This document shows, piece after piece, positions 1-7,181 of a stretch of 19,622 bases of DNA. The DNA is taken from positions 1 through 19,622 of the forward strand of contig CADATR010000015.1 of the NCBI GenBank assembly GCA_902790885.1. The letters are read 5' to 3'. Both the position numbers and the translations under genes were made by a program. Every line of letters starts with the position of its first letter. Within the stretch, counting starts at the first letter, position 1. Source of the stretch: an uncultured Eubacteriales bacterium (GTDB lineage Bacteria; Bacillota_A; Clostridia; Peptostreptococcales; Anaerovoracaceae). The notes under the pieces are model-generated. The model searched no databases, was not told the origin of the DNA, and saw nothing but the letters and a program-made list of their open reading frames with translations.

Positions 1-429
1 CACGTCGCTGACGCCGTGCTTCTTTGCCATGTCTATCGTGGCCATGAGATGTTTGATATGACTGTGGACTCCTCCGTCTGAAACGAGTCCCATGATGTGC
101 AGTGTGTGCCCCGCAGCAGCGTTTTTCATTGCAGCTACGAGTGCTTCGTTTTCGAAGAATTCGCCTGATTCGATCGACTTTGTGATCCTGAGAAGGTTCT
201 GATAAACGACGCTTCCGGCACCGATGTTGAGATGTCCAACCTCGGAGTTTCCCATCTGTCCGGCAGGCAGTCCCACAGGCTCGCCGCTGGCCTCGATGGT
301 TATGAACGGATAGTTGTCGAAGAGCTCGTCGAGCACAGGAGTTTTAGCCTTTGCGATGGCGTTGCCATAAAATTCCTCCCTGTAGCCGAAGCCGTCAAGG
401 ATCATAAGCATTGTAGGTCTGTGTTTCAT
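1..429 (-). CDS. gpmI: 2,3-bisphosphoglycerate-independent phosphoglycerate mutase, N-terminal part
   Basis: This is the first 143 codons of cofactor-independent phosphoglycerate mutase; the rest lies beyond the window's left edge. The enzyme interconverts 3- and 2-phosphoglycerate in glycolysis in the cytoplasm, using two manganese ions and a phosphoserine intermediate. The start [15 protein letters not shown] contains the metal-binding DGFG (residues 12-15). The catalytic serine is Ser62 in the motif MGNSEVGH, the same number as in the Geobacillus enzyme, and the conserved [11 protein letters not shown] stretch follows near residues 114-124. The ATG at 429 has a GAGGAG ribosome binding site and begins 3 bases after the rpoZ stop, so it is probably the last visible gene of the gmk-rpoZ operon. 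In many Firmicutes gpmI sits with gapA-pgk-tpiA-eno instead. The family assignment is secure; the length cannot be judged. Confidence 0.95.
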   Translation of the reverse strand, partial: MKHRPTMLMILDGFGYREEFYGNAIAKAKTPVLDELFDNYPFITIEASGEPVGLPAGQMGNSEVGHLNIGAGSVVYQNLLRITKSIESGEFFENEALVAAMKNAAAGHTLHIMGLVSDGGVHSHIKHLMATIDMAKKHGVSDV

Positions 430-432
430 CTC

Positions 433-636
433 TTACTCCTCTTCCCCTCTTGTGTAGGTGATCATATCTGCTGCGATCTCCTTAGCTGCCTGGCTTACAG
501 GCCTTTCGCTCTCTTCTTCCGTAAGAGCCGGTTTGCCGTCTATGATGTCCCTTGCTCTTTTTGCAGTGAGGATGACAAGCGAATACCTGCTGTCAGTCTT
601 TTCTCTGAGTGTGTTTATTGATGGATAAAGAAGCAT
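433..636 (-). CDS. rpoZ: DNA-directed RNA polymerase omega subunit
   Basis: The 67-residue product matches the Firmicute omega subunit, which binds the beta-prime C-terminus and helps RNA polymerase assembly. It starts MLLYPSINTL and contains the conserved segment SRYSLVILTAKRARDI (about residues 16-31), followed by an acidic C-terminal tail with the PVSQAAKEIA motif near residues 46-55. The length is typical for Firmicutes. The gene lies 21 bases downstream of gmk, the standard gmk-rpoZ pairing, and 3 bases upstream of gpmI. The ATG at 636 has an AAGGGG ribosome binding site about 6 bases upstream. Confidence 0.95.
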   Translation of the reverse strand: MLLYPSINTLREKTDSRYSLVILTAKRARDIIDGKPALTEEESERPVSQAAKEIAADMITYTRGEEE

Positions 637-657
637 TTTGGTTCCCCTTTCTAAGAA

Positions 658-1281
658 TTACTTCTGTTTTGATTCCTTTTCGTATTCCCTGATCAGAGGC
701 TTCACCGACTCAGGCACCCTGGCCGCTTCGGCAGCCATGATGGACTTTGCCAGTGCCACAGCCTCATCTATATTTTCGTTTACTATGTAGTAATCGTATT
801 CTCCGATCAGTTTTATCTCATTCAGAGCCTGTCCGAGTCTCTTCTCGATCTTTTCAGCAGTCTCGGTGCCTCTGCCCTCGAGACGTCTTCTGAGCTCTCC
901 GAGGCTCGGCGGAAGAATGAATATGAGCACCGCCTCAGGCATCGCCTTCTTCACCTGAAGGCCTCCCTGAACGTCTATGTCGAGTATAACATTGCGGCCT
1001 CTCTCGAGACGGTTCATTACCATGTCCTTCGGTGTTCCGTAAAGGTTATCGAATACGGTCGCGTACTCCAGGAAATTGCCTGCTTCGACGCTCTCAAGAA
1101 AGACTTCTCTGGTAACAAAATAATAATCCCTGCCGTGCACCTCGCCTTCGCGCGGTTCACGTGTAGTCATTGACACCGAAAACTCGTTGCCGATCTCCTT
1201 AAGGAGCTCACCGCATACGGTGCCCTTGCCAGTCCCCGAAGGGCCGGATATGACAAATAACCTGCCTTTTTTACGGCTCAT
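658..1281 (-). CDS. gmk: Guanylate kinase
   Basis: The product is a 207-residue guanylate kinase that phosphorylates GMP (and dGMP) to GDP with ATP in the cytoplasm. The P-loop GPSGTGKGT is at residues 13-21. The GMP-binding region includes the TTREPREGEVHGRDYYFV stretch, and VILDIDVQGG is the conserved strand and turn before the lid. The reading frame extends two codons further to a GTG at 1287, but that GTG lies inside the AGGAGGT ribosome binding site (1286-1292). The ATG at 1281, 5 bases after GGAGG, is therefore the real start. The gene follows the symporter with 18 bases between them and precedes rpoZ. Length and motifs are typical. Confidence 0.95.
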   Translation of the reverse strand: MSRKKGRLFVISGPSGTGKGTVCGELLKEIGNEFSVSMTTREPREGEVHGRDYYFVTREVFLESVEAGNFLEYATVFDNLYGTPKDMVMNRLERGRNVILDIDVQGGLQVKKAMPEAVLIFILPPSLGELRRRLEGRGTETAEKIEKRLGQALNEIKLIGEYDYYIVNENIDEAVALAKSIMAAEAARVPESVKPLIREYEKESKQK

Positions 1282-1285
1282 ATAC

Positions 1286-1292
1286 ACCTCCT
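1286..1292 (-). promoter_or_regulatory. Ribosome binding site that fixes the gmk start
   Basis: Read on the minus strand these bases are AGGAGGT. Their position 5 bases before the ATG at 1281, and their overlap with the in-frame GTG at 1285-1287, rule out the longer reading of gmk. Confidence 0.85.
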
Positions 1293-1299
1293 CGTGGAC

Positions 1300-2514
1300 T
1301 TAATATTTTAACATATTCTCTTCCGATTTAGCAATTATCATATTGGCTGCCACATCACCTTCGACATTGATAGTCGTGAACGCCATGTCGAGCAGTCTGT
1401 AAAAAGCTGCTATCGGGCCTATGAGGTCGAGAGGCATGCTGAACATCGTGAGGAACGATGTCATGAGCACTATCCCTCCTCCAGGTATTCCCGGCGCGGC
1501 CATGTTTATCAGCGTAGCGGCAACAGCCATCGCTGCAAACTGCGTGAGCGGCAGATCGAGAGAATAGAAATCCGATACAAACAGCGCAAGGCAGCAGAAG
1601 GAGCACGCTCCTCCGCACATGTTTATGGTGCACCCAAGCGGCAGCGTAAAATTGCTTATCGCCTCAGGCGCTCGCAGATCCTCCGTGCTCACCTTTATGG
1701 TAGTAGGCAGAGTGGCAGCGGAGCTAGTGGTCGAAAGCGTCATGAGCGCTACCTTTCCGCACGCTGTCAGAAATGTTCCGGCGCTTACACCGGTATAAAG
1801 CAGCACCGGGATGAGAAAGACTATAATGAATACCGCGATGCAGGCAAGCCAGCAGCACAGTATGTATTTTCCTATCGCCATGAAAAGTCCCGTTCCGTAC
1901 TGAGCGATCGAAAACGCCATAAGCGACATCACTCCTACAGGAGATGTTTCCATGATAATGGACAGCAGGCGGAAGACCGCCGCGGACAGCCCGTTGATGA
2001 ATTCGGTCACAGGCCGTCCCTTTTCACCGACTGATACTATCGCGGCTGACAGCAGCATCGAGAAAAGCATTGTCGGAAGAATGTTGCCGGCCGAAAGCGC
2101 CGCGAATATGTTGTCGGGGAATATGCCGAGAAGCACCTCTGACAGCTTTACCGGCCCTCCGACTTCTCCCTCATATACCGGCTGATTCTCAAACACGACT
2201 CCCAGGCCAGGCCTTATCAGCATCGCCACAGCAAAGGCAACGGCGAACGAGGCCAGAAACATCGCCACATAAAGTATGATGGTCTTTACCGCAACACGTT
2301 TGAGCGAAGCCATTCCCGCGGAATTGAGTATGCCCGTCATGACTGCGCAGATGAGCACCGGTATTACCATCATCTTGATGAGATTCAGATAGACATCTCC
2401 CAGGACTTTTATATCAACAGAAAACCCCGGAGCCATGGTTCCAAGCAGGATTCCGGCCCCGAAGCCTATAGCTATCCTTATGAACAGATTCTCTTTTTTG
2501 AATAAAGATTTCAC
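1300..2514 (-). CDS. Dicarboxylate/amino acid:cation symporter (DAACS family)
   Basis: A 404-residue multi-spanning membrane protein of the GltP/SstT (SLC1-like) family, which imports amino acids or dicarboxylates with Na+ or H+. The hairpin-1 signature STTSSAATLP is at 261-270, the hairpin-2 stretch PGIPGGGIV at 341-349, and the last-helix motif NVEGD at 383-387. Substrate-site residues depart from acidic amino acid transporters: the arginine that binds the side-chain carboxylate (Arg397 of GltPh) aligns with Phe379, and the NMDGT motif reads NMCGG (298-302). Asp376, Thr380, Asn383 and Asp387 are kept. A neutral or otherwise different substrate is therefore more likely than glutamate; this is inference. 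The start codon is GTG at 2514, whose GTGA overlaps the yicC stop. No clear ribosome binding site is present, so translation is probably coupled to yicC. Confidence 0.9.
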   Translation of the reverse strand: MKSLFKKENLFIRIAIGFGAGILLGTMAPGFSVDIKVLGDVYLNLIKMMVIPVLICAVMTGILNSAGMASLKRVAVKTIILYVAMFLASFAVAFAVAMLIRPGLGVVFENQPVYEGEVGGPVKLSEVLLGIFPDNIFAALSAGNILPTMLFSMLLSAAIVSVGEKGRPVTEFINGLSAAVFRLLSIIMETSPVGVMSLMAFSIAQYGTGLFMAIGKYILCCWLACIAVFIIVFLIPVLLYTGVSAGTFLTACGKVALMTLSTTSSAATLPTTIKVSTEDLRAPEAISNFTLPLGCTINMCGGACSFCCLALFVSDFYSLDLPLTQFAAMAVAATLINMAAPGIPGGGIVLMTSFLTMFSMPLDLIGPIAAFYRLLDMAFTTINVEGDVAANMIIAKSEENMLKY

Positions 2515-3404
2515 TCTATGTTCTGTACCTGCTCTCTAACCTTTTCGATCTCAGCCTTGAGCTCAAGCATGTACGAGGTGATCTCCCTGTCGTTCGATTT
2601 TGAACCTATCGTGTTGGCCTCACGGTTCATTTCCTGGATAAGGAAGTCTATCTTTTTGCCGATAGCCTCTCTTCCGTCCGAATTCAGGAACCCTCTGAGC
2701 TGGCTTATGTGGCTTCCGAGTCTTACCAGCTCTTCCGTTATGTTCGCCTTATCAGCAAAGATGGCAGCTTCAAGGGCTACCCTCTCTTCAGGAACTTCAT
2801 AGACGCCGCCGAGTATATCCTCAACTCTCGCCTTGAACTTAGCCGCGTACTCTCTTTCGATTTCAGGCGCTCTTTTCTCTATGTGATTTTTCAGATCCTC
2901 TATGAGGTCTGCTCTTGCCGACAGATCGGCTGCCAGTTTCCCGCCTTCAGCCTCTCTCATTCCGCAGAAGTCATCAAGAGCTTTTTCCACTGCTCCGAGA
3001 AGCCTTGCAGTCATTGCATCCTCATCTTCAGCAGCAGGAGTCGTAACGATCACATCCGGCATCTTCGCAAGAAGGCTGAACGAGACACGGGAATCCTCCC
3101 CGAAATCAAAGCTGTCCCTCAGTTCGGAAAGAGCGCTGTAATAGCGCGCTGCTAGCTCTTTGTCGAGTCTCACATCACTGTCGCTTTTTCCGATGTTGTC
3201 AACGCTGACGCTGACCTCCACCTTTCCTCGGTGGACCCTGTTCTTGATCGCTGTTTTAATGGTTTCCTCAGCGAATGAATACCGCCTCGGCATTTTTACA
3301 AATATATCAAGATATCTGTGATTTACAGATCTGATCTCTACAGTTACTTTGCTTATCTCGTCAGAGTACTCGCCCCTGCCGAATCCTGTCATGCTTTTTA
3401 TCAT
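2511..3404 (-). CDS. yicC: YicC/YloC family endoribonuclease
   Basis: A 297-residue protein of the YicC/YloC family, endoribonucleases that act on RNA and influence small-RNA and mRNA turnover. The N-terminus MIKSMTGFGRGE is the family hallmark, followed by EIRSVNHRYLDIFVKMPR at about residues 23-40. The C-terminal DUF1732 region has GKKIDFLIQEMNREANTIG and the EITSYMLELKAEIEKVREQVQNIE end, here near residues 248-297. Length is normal for the family. The ATG at 3404 has only a weak GGGG ribosome binding site. The stop overlaps the GTG of the downstream symporter by 4 bases. In Bacillus and many Clostridia the family is followed by remA and gmk; here the symporter takes the remA position. Confidence 0.93.
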   Translation of the reverse strand: MIKSMTGFGRGEYSDEISKVTVEIRSVNHRYLDIFVKMPRRYSFAEETIKTAIKNRVHRGKVEVSVSVDNIGKSDSDVRLDKELAARYYSALSELRDSFDFGEDSRVSFSLLAKMPDVIVTTPAAEDEDAMTARLLGAVEKALDDFCGMREAEGGKLAADLSARADLIEDLKNHIEKRAPEIEREYAAKFKARVEDILGGVYEVPEERVALEAAIFADKANITEELVRLGSHISQLRGFLNSDGREAIGKKIDFLIQEMNREANTIGSKSNDREITSYMLELKAEIEKVREQVQNIE

Positions 3405-3423
3405 ATCTACAAAACCCCATCAG

Positions 3424-3696
3424 TTATTCAGCTTCTGATTCTGTGACCTCAACGGCTTCAACGTCCTCTACGGCTTCGGCAGCCTCAACGGTTTCAGCCG
3501 CATTTTCTATCACTTCAGCCTCAACGTCTACGGCTTCTTCGCGGATGATTTCCTCTTCTGCCTCTGCCTCAGCCTCTTCCCTCAGACGCTGCTCCTCAGC
3601 CTCGCGCCTGGCGTCCGCCTCGGCGAATTTTGCCCGTGTATTGAGGATCTTCAGTACAATATACGCAATGGCGAGCAATACCAGTATCTTAAACAT
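3424..3696 (-). CDS. Small membrane-anchored acidic protein of unknown function
   Basis: A 90-residue protein I do not recognise. Residues 1-19 (MFKILVLLAIAYIVLKIL) form a hydrophobic anchor. Residues 20-50 are charged and probably helical (Arg/Glu/Ala-rich), and the rest is almost entirely Glu, Ala and Val with EAVE-like repeats and no aromatic residues. It most likely forms a single-pass membrane protein with a disordered or coiled acidic tail; which side the tail faces cannot be told. The ATG at 3696 has a strong GGAGG site 6 bases upstream, and 37 bases separate it from the upstream hydrolase gene. Good translation signals and consistent spacing in the directon argue for a real gene despite low complexity. 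The repeat also keeps the opposite strand open, which I consider a shadow. Confidence 0.65.
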   Translation of the reverse strand: MFKILVLLAIAYIVLKILNTRAKFAEADARREAEEQRLREEAEAEAEEEIIREEAVDVEAEVIENAAETVEAAEAVEDVEAVEVTESEAE

Positions 3697-3733
3697 TTGT
3701 GTCCTCCTTCTGTTATAAGTCGAAACTAGCTTA

Positions 3734-4402
3734 TTACGGTCTCATGTTCTGAGGGCGCAGCACCAGTATGTCCGCGTCAGCTTTATAGTCTGCGGTGTTG
3801 ATGAACCACATCTGCCCTATGCTTATTCCGTGGCCTCTTGCTTCCGCATCTATGAGAAAGTTCTCAATGGTATCGATGTTCGGAAGACCGAATCCCGCAG
3901 CCTCTGCCCTGTAATGCATAGGGAGCACCATCTTAGGCTTTGTTCTCTCTATAAGATCGAGCGCTTCGCGGCGGTCATATGTGTAGACTCCGCCTATAGG
4001 CACAAGCGCTATATCCGCGTCTTTCAGGAGCGCGAGATTCTCTTCAGTCAGAAGATCATCAATCACCTCGCCTATGTCTCCGTAATGGACGAGCTTTTCT
4101 CCCGTTGCCTTGTGAGTGACGATATATATGCGGTTTTTGCCTCTGAGAGCGCCTTTCTCGGCATCGTGGAATGTATCTATCCATTTCAGTTCAAACGGGC
4201 TTTCCTCCTTAGGCTCGATCTTTATCGCTTCCCTGCAGTTGTGATCGAAGTGATCATGTGAGCAGAGCACCTCGCTCGCGGCATCCCTTATATCTCCGAA
4301 GCCCTTTACCGAACCCGGTTCATACGGATCAAATACGATCGAATAGCCGGTCTCCTCATCGAGTATCTTAAAGCACGCATGCCCCACATATTTAATTATC
4401 AT
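3734..4402 (-). CDS. Metallo-beta-lactamase fold hydrolase (UlaG/UPF0173-like)
   Basis: A 222-residue single-domain metallo-beta-lactamase-fold protein. The start MIIKYVGHACFKI is typical of the UlaG/UPF0173 group. The metal-binding HxHxDH motif is SHDHFDH (His49, His51, Asp53, His54), with further candidate ligands His106, Asp109 (VHYGDIG) and His163 (LPMHYR). It is probably a cytoplasmic hydrolase of a phosphorylated or lactone-type small molecule, but members of this group have varied substrates and nothing here fixes it. The ATG at 4402 has AAGGAG 6 bases upstream. It sits 13 bases after the lipid kinase gene in the directon. Confidence 0.85.
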   Translation of the reverse strand: MIIKYVGHACFKILDEETGYSIVFDPYEPGSVKGFGDIRDAASEVLCSHDHFDHNCREAIKIEPKEESPFELKWIDTFHDAEKGALRGKNRIYIVTHKATGEKLVHYGDIGEVIDDLLTEENLALLKDADIALVPIGGVYTYDRREALDLIERTKPKMVLPMHYRAEAAGFGLPNIDTIENFLIDAEARGHGISIGQMWFINTADYKADADILVLRPQNMRP

Positions 4403-4415
4403 AGCTGTCTCCTTC

Positions 4416-5321
4416 TTATCTTATGAGCGAGATCGCCGACTCAAGCGTTTTTATCTCGCACATCTCGCTGCCCTTTTCATATTCACCGTCAAGCGTCCAG
4501 TGTATCCCTTCATCAAGCTCAAACGTTACGTTGTGCGCCGAGTACTTCTCAATCTGATGCGAGGCGAATGTTCCGCTGAGGATGCTCGCTGTAGTATCGC
4601 TGAGCTCTATAAGGTCTTTCGGAGTCTTTATCAGAAGCACCTCCATAAGGCCGTCATTCATGTCCACATCGAGCTTCTGCAGACTGACGATGCCTCCTAT
4701 GGACTTGGAGTTGCACACCCCGGCGAGGATATAATCGCCTTCATGCACTTCTTCATCAGGCGTCCCCTTCTCAAGGATGATGCGGGCATGTATGGACTTT
4801 ATGTGAGCAAGCTCCCTTATTCCCGCCATCACATAAGCCGAATGTCCCATGATGTTTTTGATATTCTGAGGCACCGAATATGTGGTCGAAGTAAATGCCC
4901 CGAAGCTTGCGACATAGCTGAAATAGCGTCCGTTGAAGCTGCCTATGTCTATCGGATGCGGTGTTCCGTTTATTATCCTTTCGACACATGAAATGATGGA
5001 TTTCGGAAGTCCCGCAGAATTTGCGAAGTCGTTTGTCGATCCGGCCGGAATGTATCCTATAGGCGTTTTAAGACCGCTGCCAATGAGTCCGTCGATGACC
5101 TCGTTGAGTGTTCCGTCTCCGCCCGACACGACTACAGTATCGACCGAGCCGCAGTATTCAGCCGCGAAATCCCTGGCATCGCCCTTGCCCTCGGTCATCA
5201 GCACCTGGGTCAGATAACCCGCTCTCGAGAAAGACTCTATGATCTCAGACATGTACTTTGGTGCCTGCATGAGCCCTGCTCTCGGATTCATTATCAACAG
5301 TAGTTTTTTTCTATCCTGCAT
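4416..5321 (-). CDS. Diacylglycerol kinase-like lipid kinase (YegS/DgkB family)
   Basis: A 301-residue protein of the DAGK-catalytic family, soluble kinases that phosphorylate diacylglycerol or related lipids at the membrane using ATP. The N-terminal NPRAG motif is at residues 12-16, the nucleotide-binding GGDGT at 67-71 (VSGGDGTLNEVIDGL) and GSTNDFA at 94-100. The C-terminal half is the beta-sandwich domain, with DGLMEVLLI and the late LDGEYEKG motif near the end. Length fits YegS/DgkB. The ATG at 5321 has GGAGG 9 bases upstream. DgkB recycles diacylglycerol in Gram-positive phospholipid turnover; whether this copy is DgkB itself or a YegS-like paralogue is not decided by the sequence. Confidence 0.9.
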   Translation of the reverse strand: MQDRKKLLLIMNPRAGLMQAPKYMSEIIESFSRAGYLTQVLMTEGKGDARDFAAEYCGSVDTVVVSGGDGTLNEVIDGLIGSGLKTPIGYIPAGSTNDFANSAGLPKSIISCVERIINGTPHPIDIGSFNGRYFSYVASFGAFTSTTYSVPQNIKNIMGHSAYVMAGIRELAHIKSIHARIILEKGTPDEEVHEGDYILAGVCNSKSIGGIVSLQKLDVDMNDGLMEVLLIKTPKDLIELSDTTASILSGTFASHQIEKYSAHNVTFELDEGIHWTLDGEYEKGSEMCEIKTLESAISLIR

Positions 5322-5346
5322 TTTCCAGTTCCTCCGGAAATATAGT

Positions 5347-6486
5347 CTATTCGTCGCTGCCGCCCTCTTCGAGCTCAGCCCTGCGTGTCTCTATCTCGCG
5401 CTCTATTCTCTCCCTGACTTTTCTTGTTTCAACAAGCTCAGCGATCTCCCTTTCACGCTTTTCGTCATAGCCCGGGTCAAACTTTCTTGAAAATCTCACC
5501 GCTACGCTGTCAAGCGATCTGTCGGTCATGTCGTACTCACCTATGATCAGCTTATGCCACATCTCCTCGCCGTTCGCACCGTACTGCTTGATAAGATACT
5601 CCTTGATCTTCGCCGGAGTCAGCCTTCCGCGTCTCATGTGGATGTCCCAGGATTTGTTGAACATCATTCCTATGCAGAGGACCCAGCTTATCAGGTAAAA
5701 CCACAGCATCATGGCTACGATGTTGGAGAACGCCCCGTACAGAACGTTGTAGTTTGTAGCTCTTGAGATATATAAGGAGTACAGCATCGTGACCAGCAAT
5801 ATTCCCAGGGTGGCGACAATGGCTCCCGGAAGCACGGCAGCGACCGGAACGCGTATACGAGGAAGCAGATAGTAATTCGCCAGAATGACTACAAAGAACA
5901 GAAGCATGAGAACAGGTGTCTTCAATCCCGAAATAAGTCCCTCGATATAAGTATTCTGAAGTATCCTCTTCGCGATGAGTTCCCCATACACATATCCTAC
6001 CAGAGCGACGGCAACCGCCAGTATCGACAGCGCTGCGATCGGTATCGACTTGAGTCTTTCAGTAAAAAAGCTGAATCTGTATCTGCCGTAGCTTATTGTA
6101 TATGTGGTAAGCCGGGAGAGAGAAAAAGCCAGGGAAGAGCCCGCCCAAAGAGCGAGGAGTATCATGAAGAAGCTGCTCAGCGCGGTCGAAGAAGCGGAGA
6201 AAAGTCTCTGAAGCACACTTCCCATTTCCGTAGAAAGGTGTGCCTCGAGCCAGTCCCTGATAAAGTCCATCGAGACATCAAAAATTCCAAGCACCTGAGT
6301 AAGTACGATAAGCATCGGCACCGATGCCATAAAGAAGAAATACGCGATCTGCGCAGCAAATCCCGCATAATACTGGTCGTCAAACTGCCTCCACAGGTGG
6401 AAGCCTATCTTCAGTGCCCTTTTCCATGTAAGATGGAGTCTCTTTTCTTCAGGATTGTCAGATGTGTTGTCCCAGAATTCTCTCAT
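5347..6486 (-). CDS. YihY/virulence factor BrkB family membrane protein
   Basis: A 379-residue integral membrane protein of the YihY/BrkB family, formerly mis-called ribonuclease BN. Six hydrophobic segments are visible at about 45-68, 103-125, 150-170, 190-208, 215-238 and 252-276. The family pattern is clear: FAAQIAYFFFMASVPML, YGAFSNIVAMMLWFYLISWVL and the conserved NYYLLPR (205-210). The last roughly 100 residues form a cytoplasmic, strongly charged tail ending in an Arg/Glu-rich likely coiled coil (about 335-379), making the protein longer than the usual 280-300 residues. Function in the family is unclear; a transporter or envelope role is proposed. The ATG at 6486 lacks a clear ribosome binding site and starts 20 bases after rdgB. 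Confidence 0.88.
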   Translation of the reverse strand: MREFWDNTSDNPEEKRLHLTWKRALKIGFHLWRQFDDQYYAGFAAQIAYFFFMASVPMLIVLTQVLGIFDVSMDFIRDWLEAHLSTEMGSVLQRLFSASSTALSSFFMILLALWAGSSLAFSLSRLTTYTISYGRYRFSFFTERLKSIPIAALSILAVAVALVGYVYGELIAKRILQNTYIEGLISGLKTPVLMLLFFVVILANYYLLPRIRVPVAAVLPGAIVATLGILLVTMLYSLYISRATNYNVLYGAFSNIVAMMLWFYLISWVLCIGMMFNKSWDIHMRRGRLTPAKIKEYLIKQYGANGEEMWHKLIIGEYDMTDRSLDSVAVRFSRKFDPGYDEKREREIAELVETRKVRERIEREIETRRAELEEGGSDE

Positions 6487-6506
6487 ACAGTCAGCTTAAC
6501 CCGCTG

Positions 6507-7163
6507 TCAGCCGAGCAACCTTTCAAGCTCCGCGAGAGCTTTTGCGCGGTGACTAATGGTGTTTTTGAAATCTGTTCCAAGTTCCGCAAAAGAGTTATTA
6601 TATCCATCCGGTATGAATACCGGGTCATATCCAAAGCCGCCGCTGCCCAGTTTTCTGTCAGCTATGTGCCCTGTGCACTCGCCTCTGGCAACAAGAACAA
6701 ATCTGTCGCCCTCACGTACTGCTTCCTTAGGAACACCCTTTTCGTTCGGATAGATCAGTGTGATCACCGTAACGAACTTCGCTGTCCTTTCACTTTCAGG
6801 TACGCCACCGAGAGCGGCCAGAAGTTTGGTATTGTTATCATCGTACGTGCAGCCCTCGCCCGCATATCTGGCGCTGTATACTCCCGGAGCGCCCCCGAGA
6901 GCATCTACCATAAGCCCGGAATCGTCAGCGATCACGGGGCTGTCCAGATAATCGGCAAGTGAAGGATTGGAAGCTATCATATCCATTATGACGCTCGCCT
7001 TAAGATGTGAATTCTCCTCAAAGGTTGTACCGGTCTCTTCTATGTCGTCTGCAGGGATGCCTGCGTCGTCACGGGAGATGACATTGAGCCCGTACTTTTC
7101 AAGTATAGCTCTGATCTCCTTGATTTTATTCTTGTTCTGTGATGCTAAAATCGCTGTTCTCAT
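6507..7163 (-). CDS. rdgB: XTP/dITP diphosphatase (non-canonical purine NTP pyrophosphatase)
   Basis: A 218-residue RdgB/HAM1-family enzyme that hydrolyses XTP, ITP and dITP to the monophosphates, cleaning the nucleotide pool. The N-terminal substrate-binding signature is ILASQNKNKIKEI (residues 5-17). APGVYSARYAGEG near residue 70, ADDSGLMVDALGG before it, and GGFGYDPVF near residue 175 are family motifs. The length is slightly over the usual 195-205, with most extra residues in the middle (NEKGVPKEAVREGDRF). The ATG at 7163 is the right start by homology but has no ribosome binding site: the preceding bases are TACAATTAATTAATT. An extended -10-like element, TGATACAAT, is placed so that transcription would start at about the ATG, so a leaderless transcript is possible. 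Confidence 0.93.
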   Translation of the reverse strand: MRTAILASQNKNKIKEIRAILEKYGLNVISRDDAGIPADDIEETGTTFEENSHLKASVIMDMIASNPSLADYLDSPVIADDSGLMVDALGGAPGVYSARYAGEGCTYDDNNTKLLAALGGVPESERTAKFVTVITLIYPNEKGVPKEAVREGDRFVLVARGECTGHIADRKLGSGGFGYDPVFIPDGYNNSFAELGTDFKNTISHRAKALAELERLLG

Positions 7164-7172
7164 AATTAATTA

Positions 7173-7181
7173 ATTGTATCA
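7173..7181 (-). promoter_or_regulatory. Extended -10-like element just before rdgB
   Basis: On the minus strand these bases read TGATACAAT, an extended -10 form (TGn followed by TACAAT), overlapping the scfB stop codon. Nine A/T bases separate it from the rdgB ATG, which would put the transcription start at or next to the ATG. No convincing -35 is seen. It is a candidate only, and the A/T-rich sequence could produce it by chance. Confidence 0.35.

Noticed and set aside
1282..1287. GTG start at 1287 for gmk
   Set aside because: The GTG overlaps the AGGAGGT ribosome binding site; the ATG at 1281 is 5 bases from GGAGG.
433..3404. Horizontal transfer or genomic island around the symporter
   Set aside because: Codon use and composition look like those of the neighbours, and no integrase, transposase, tRNA or direct repeat borders it.
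3443..3718. A Ser/Thr/Ala repeat frame on the plus strand opposite the small acidic gene
   Set aside because: It is the complement of a low-complexity Glu/Ala/Val coding repeat; the minus frame has the ribosome binding site and membrane anchor.
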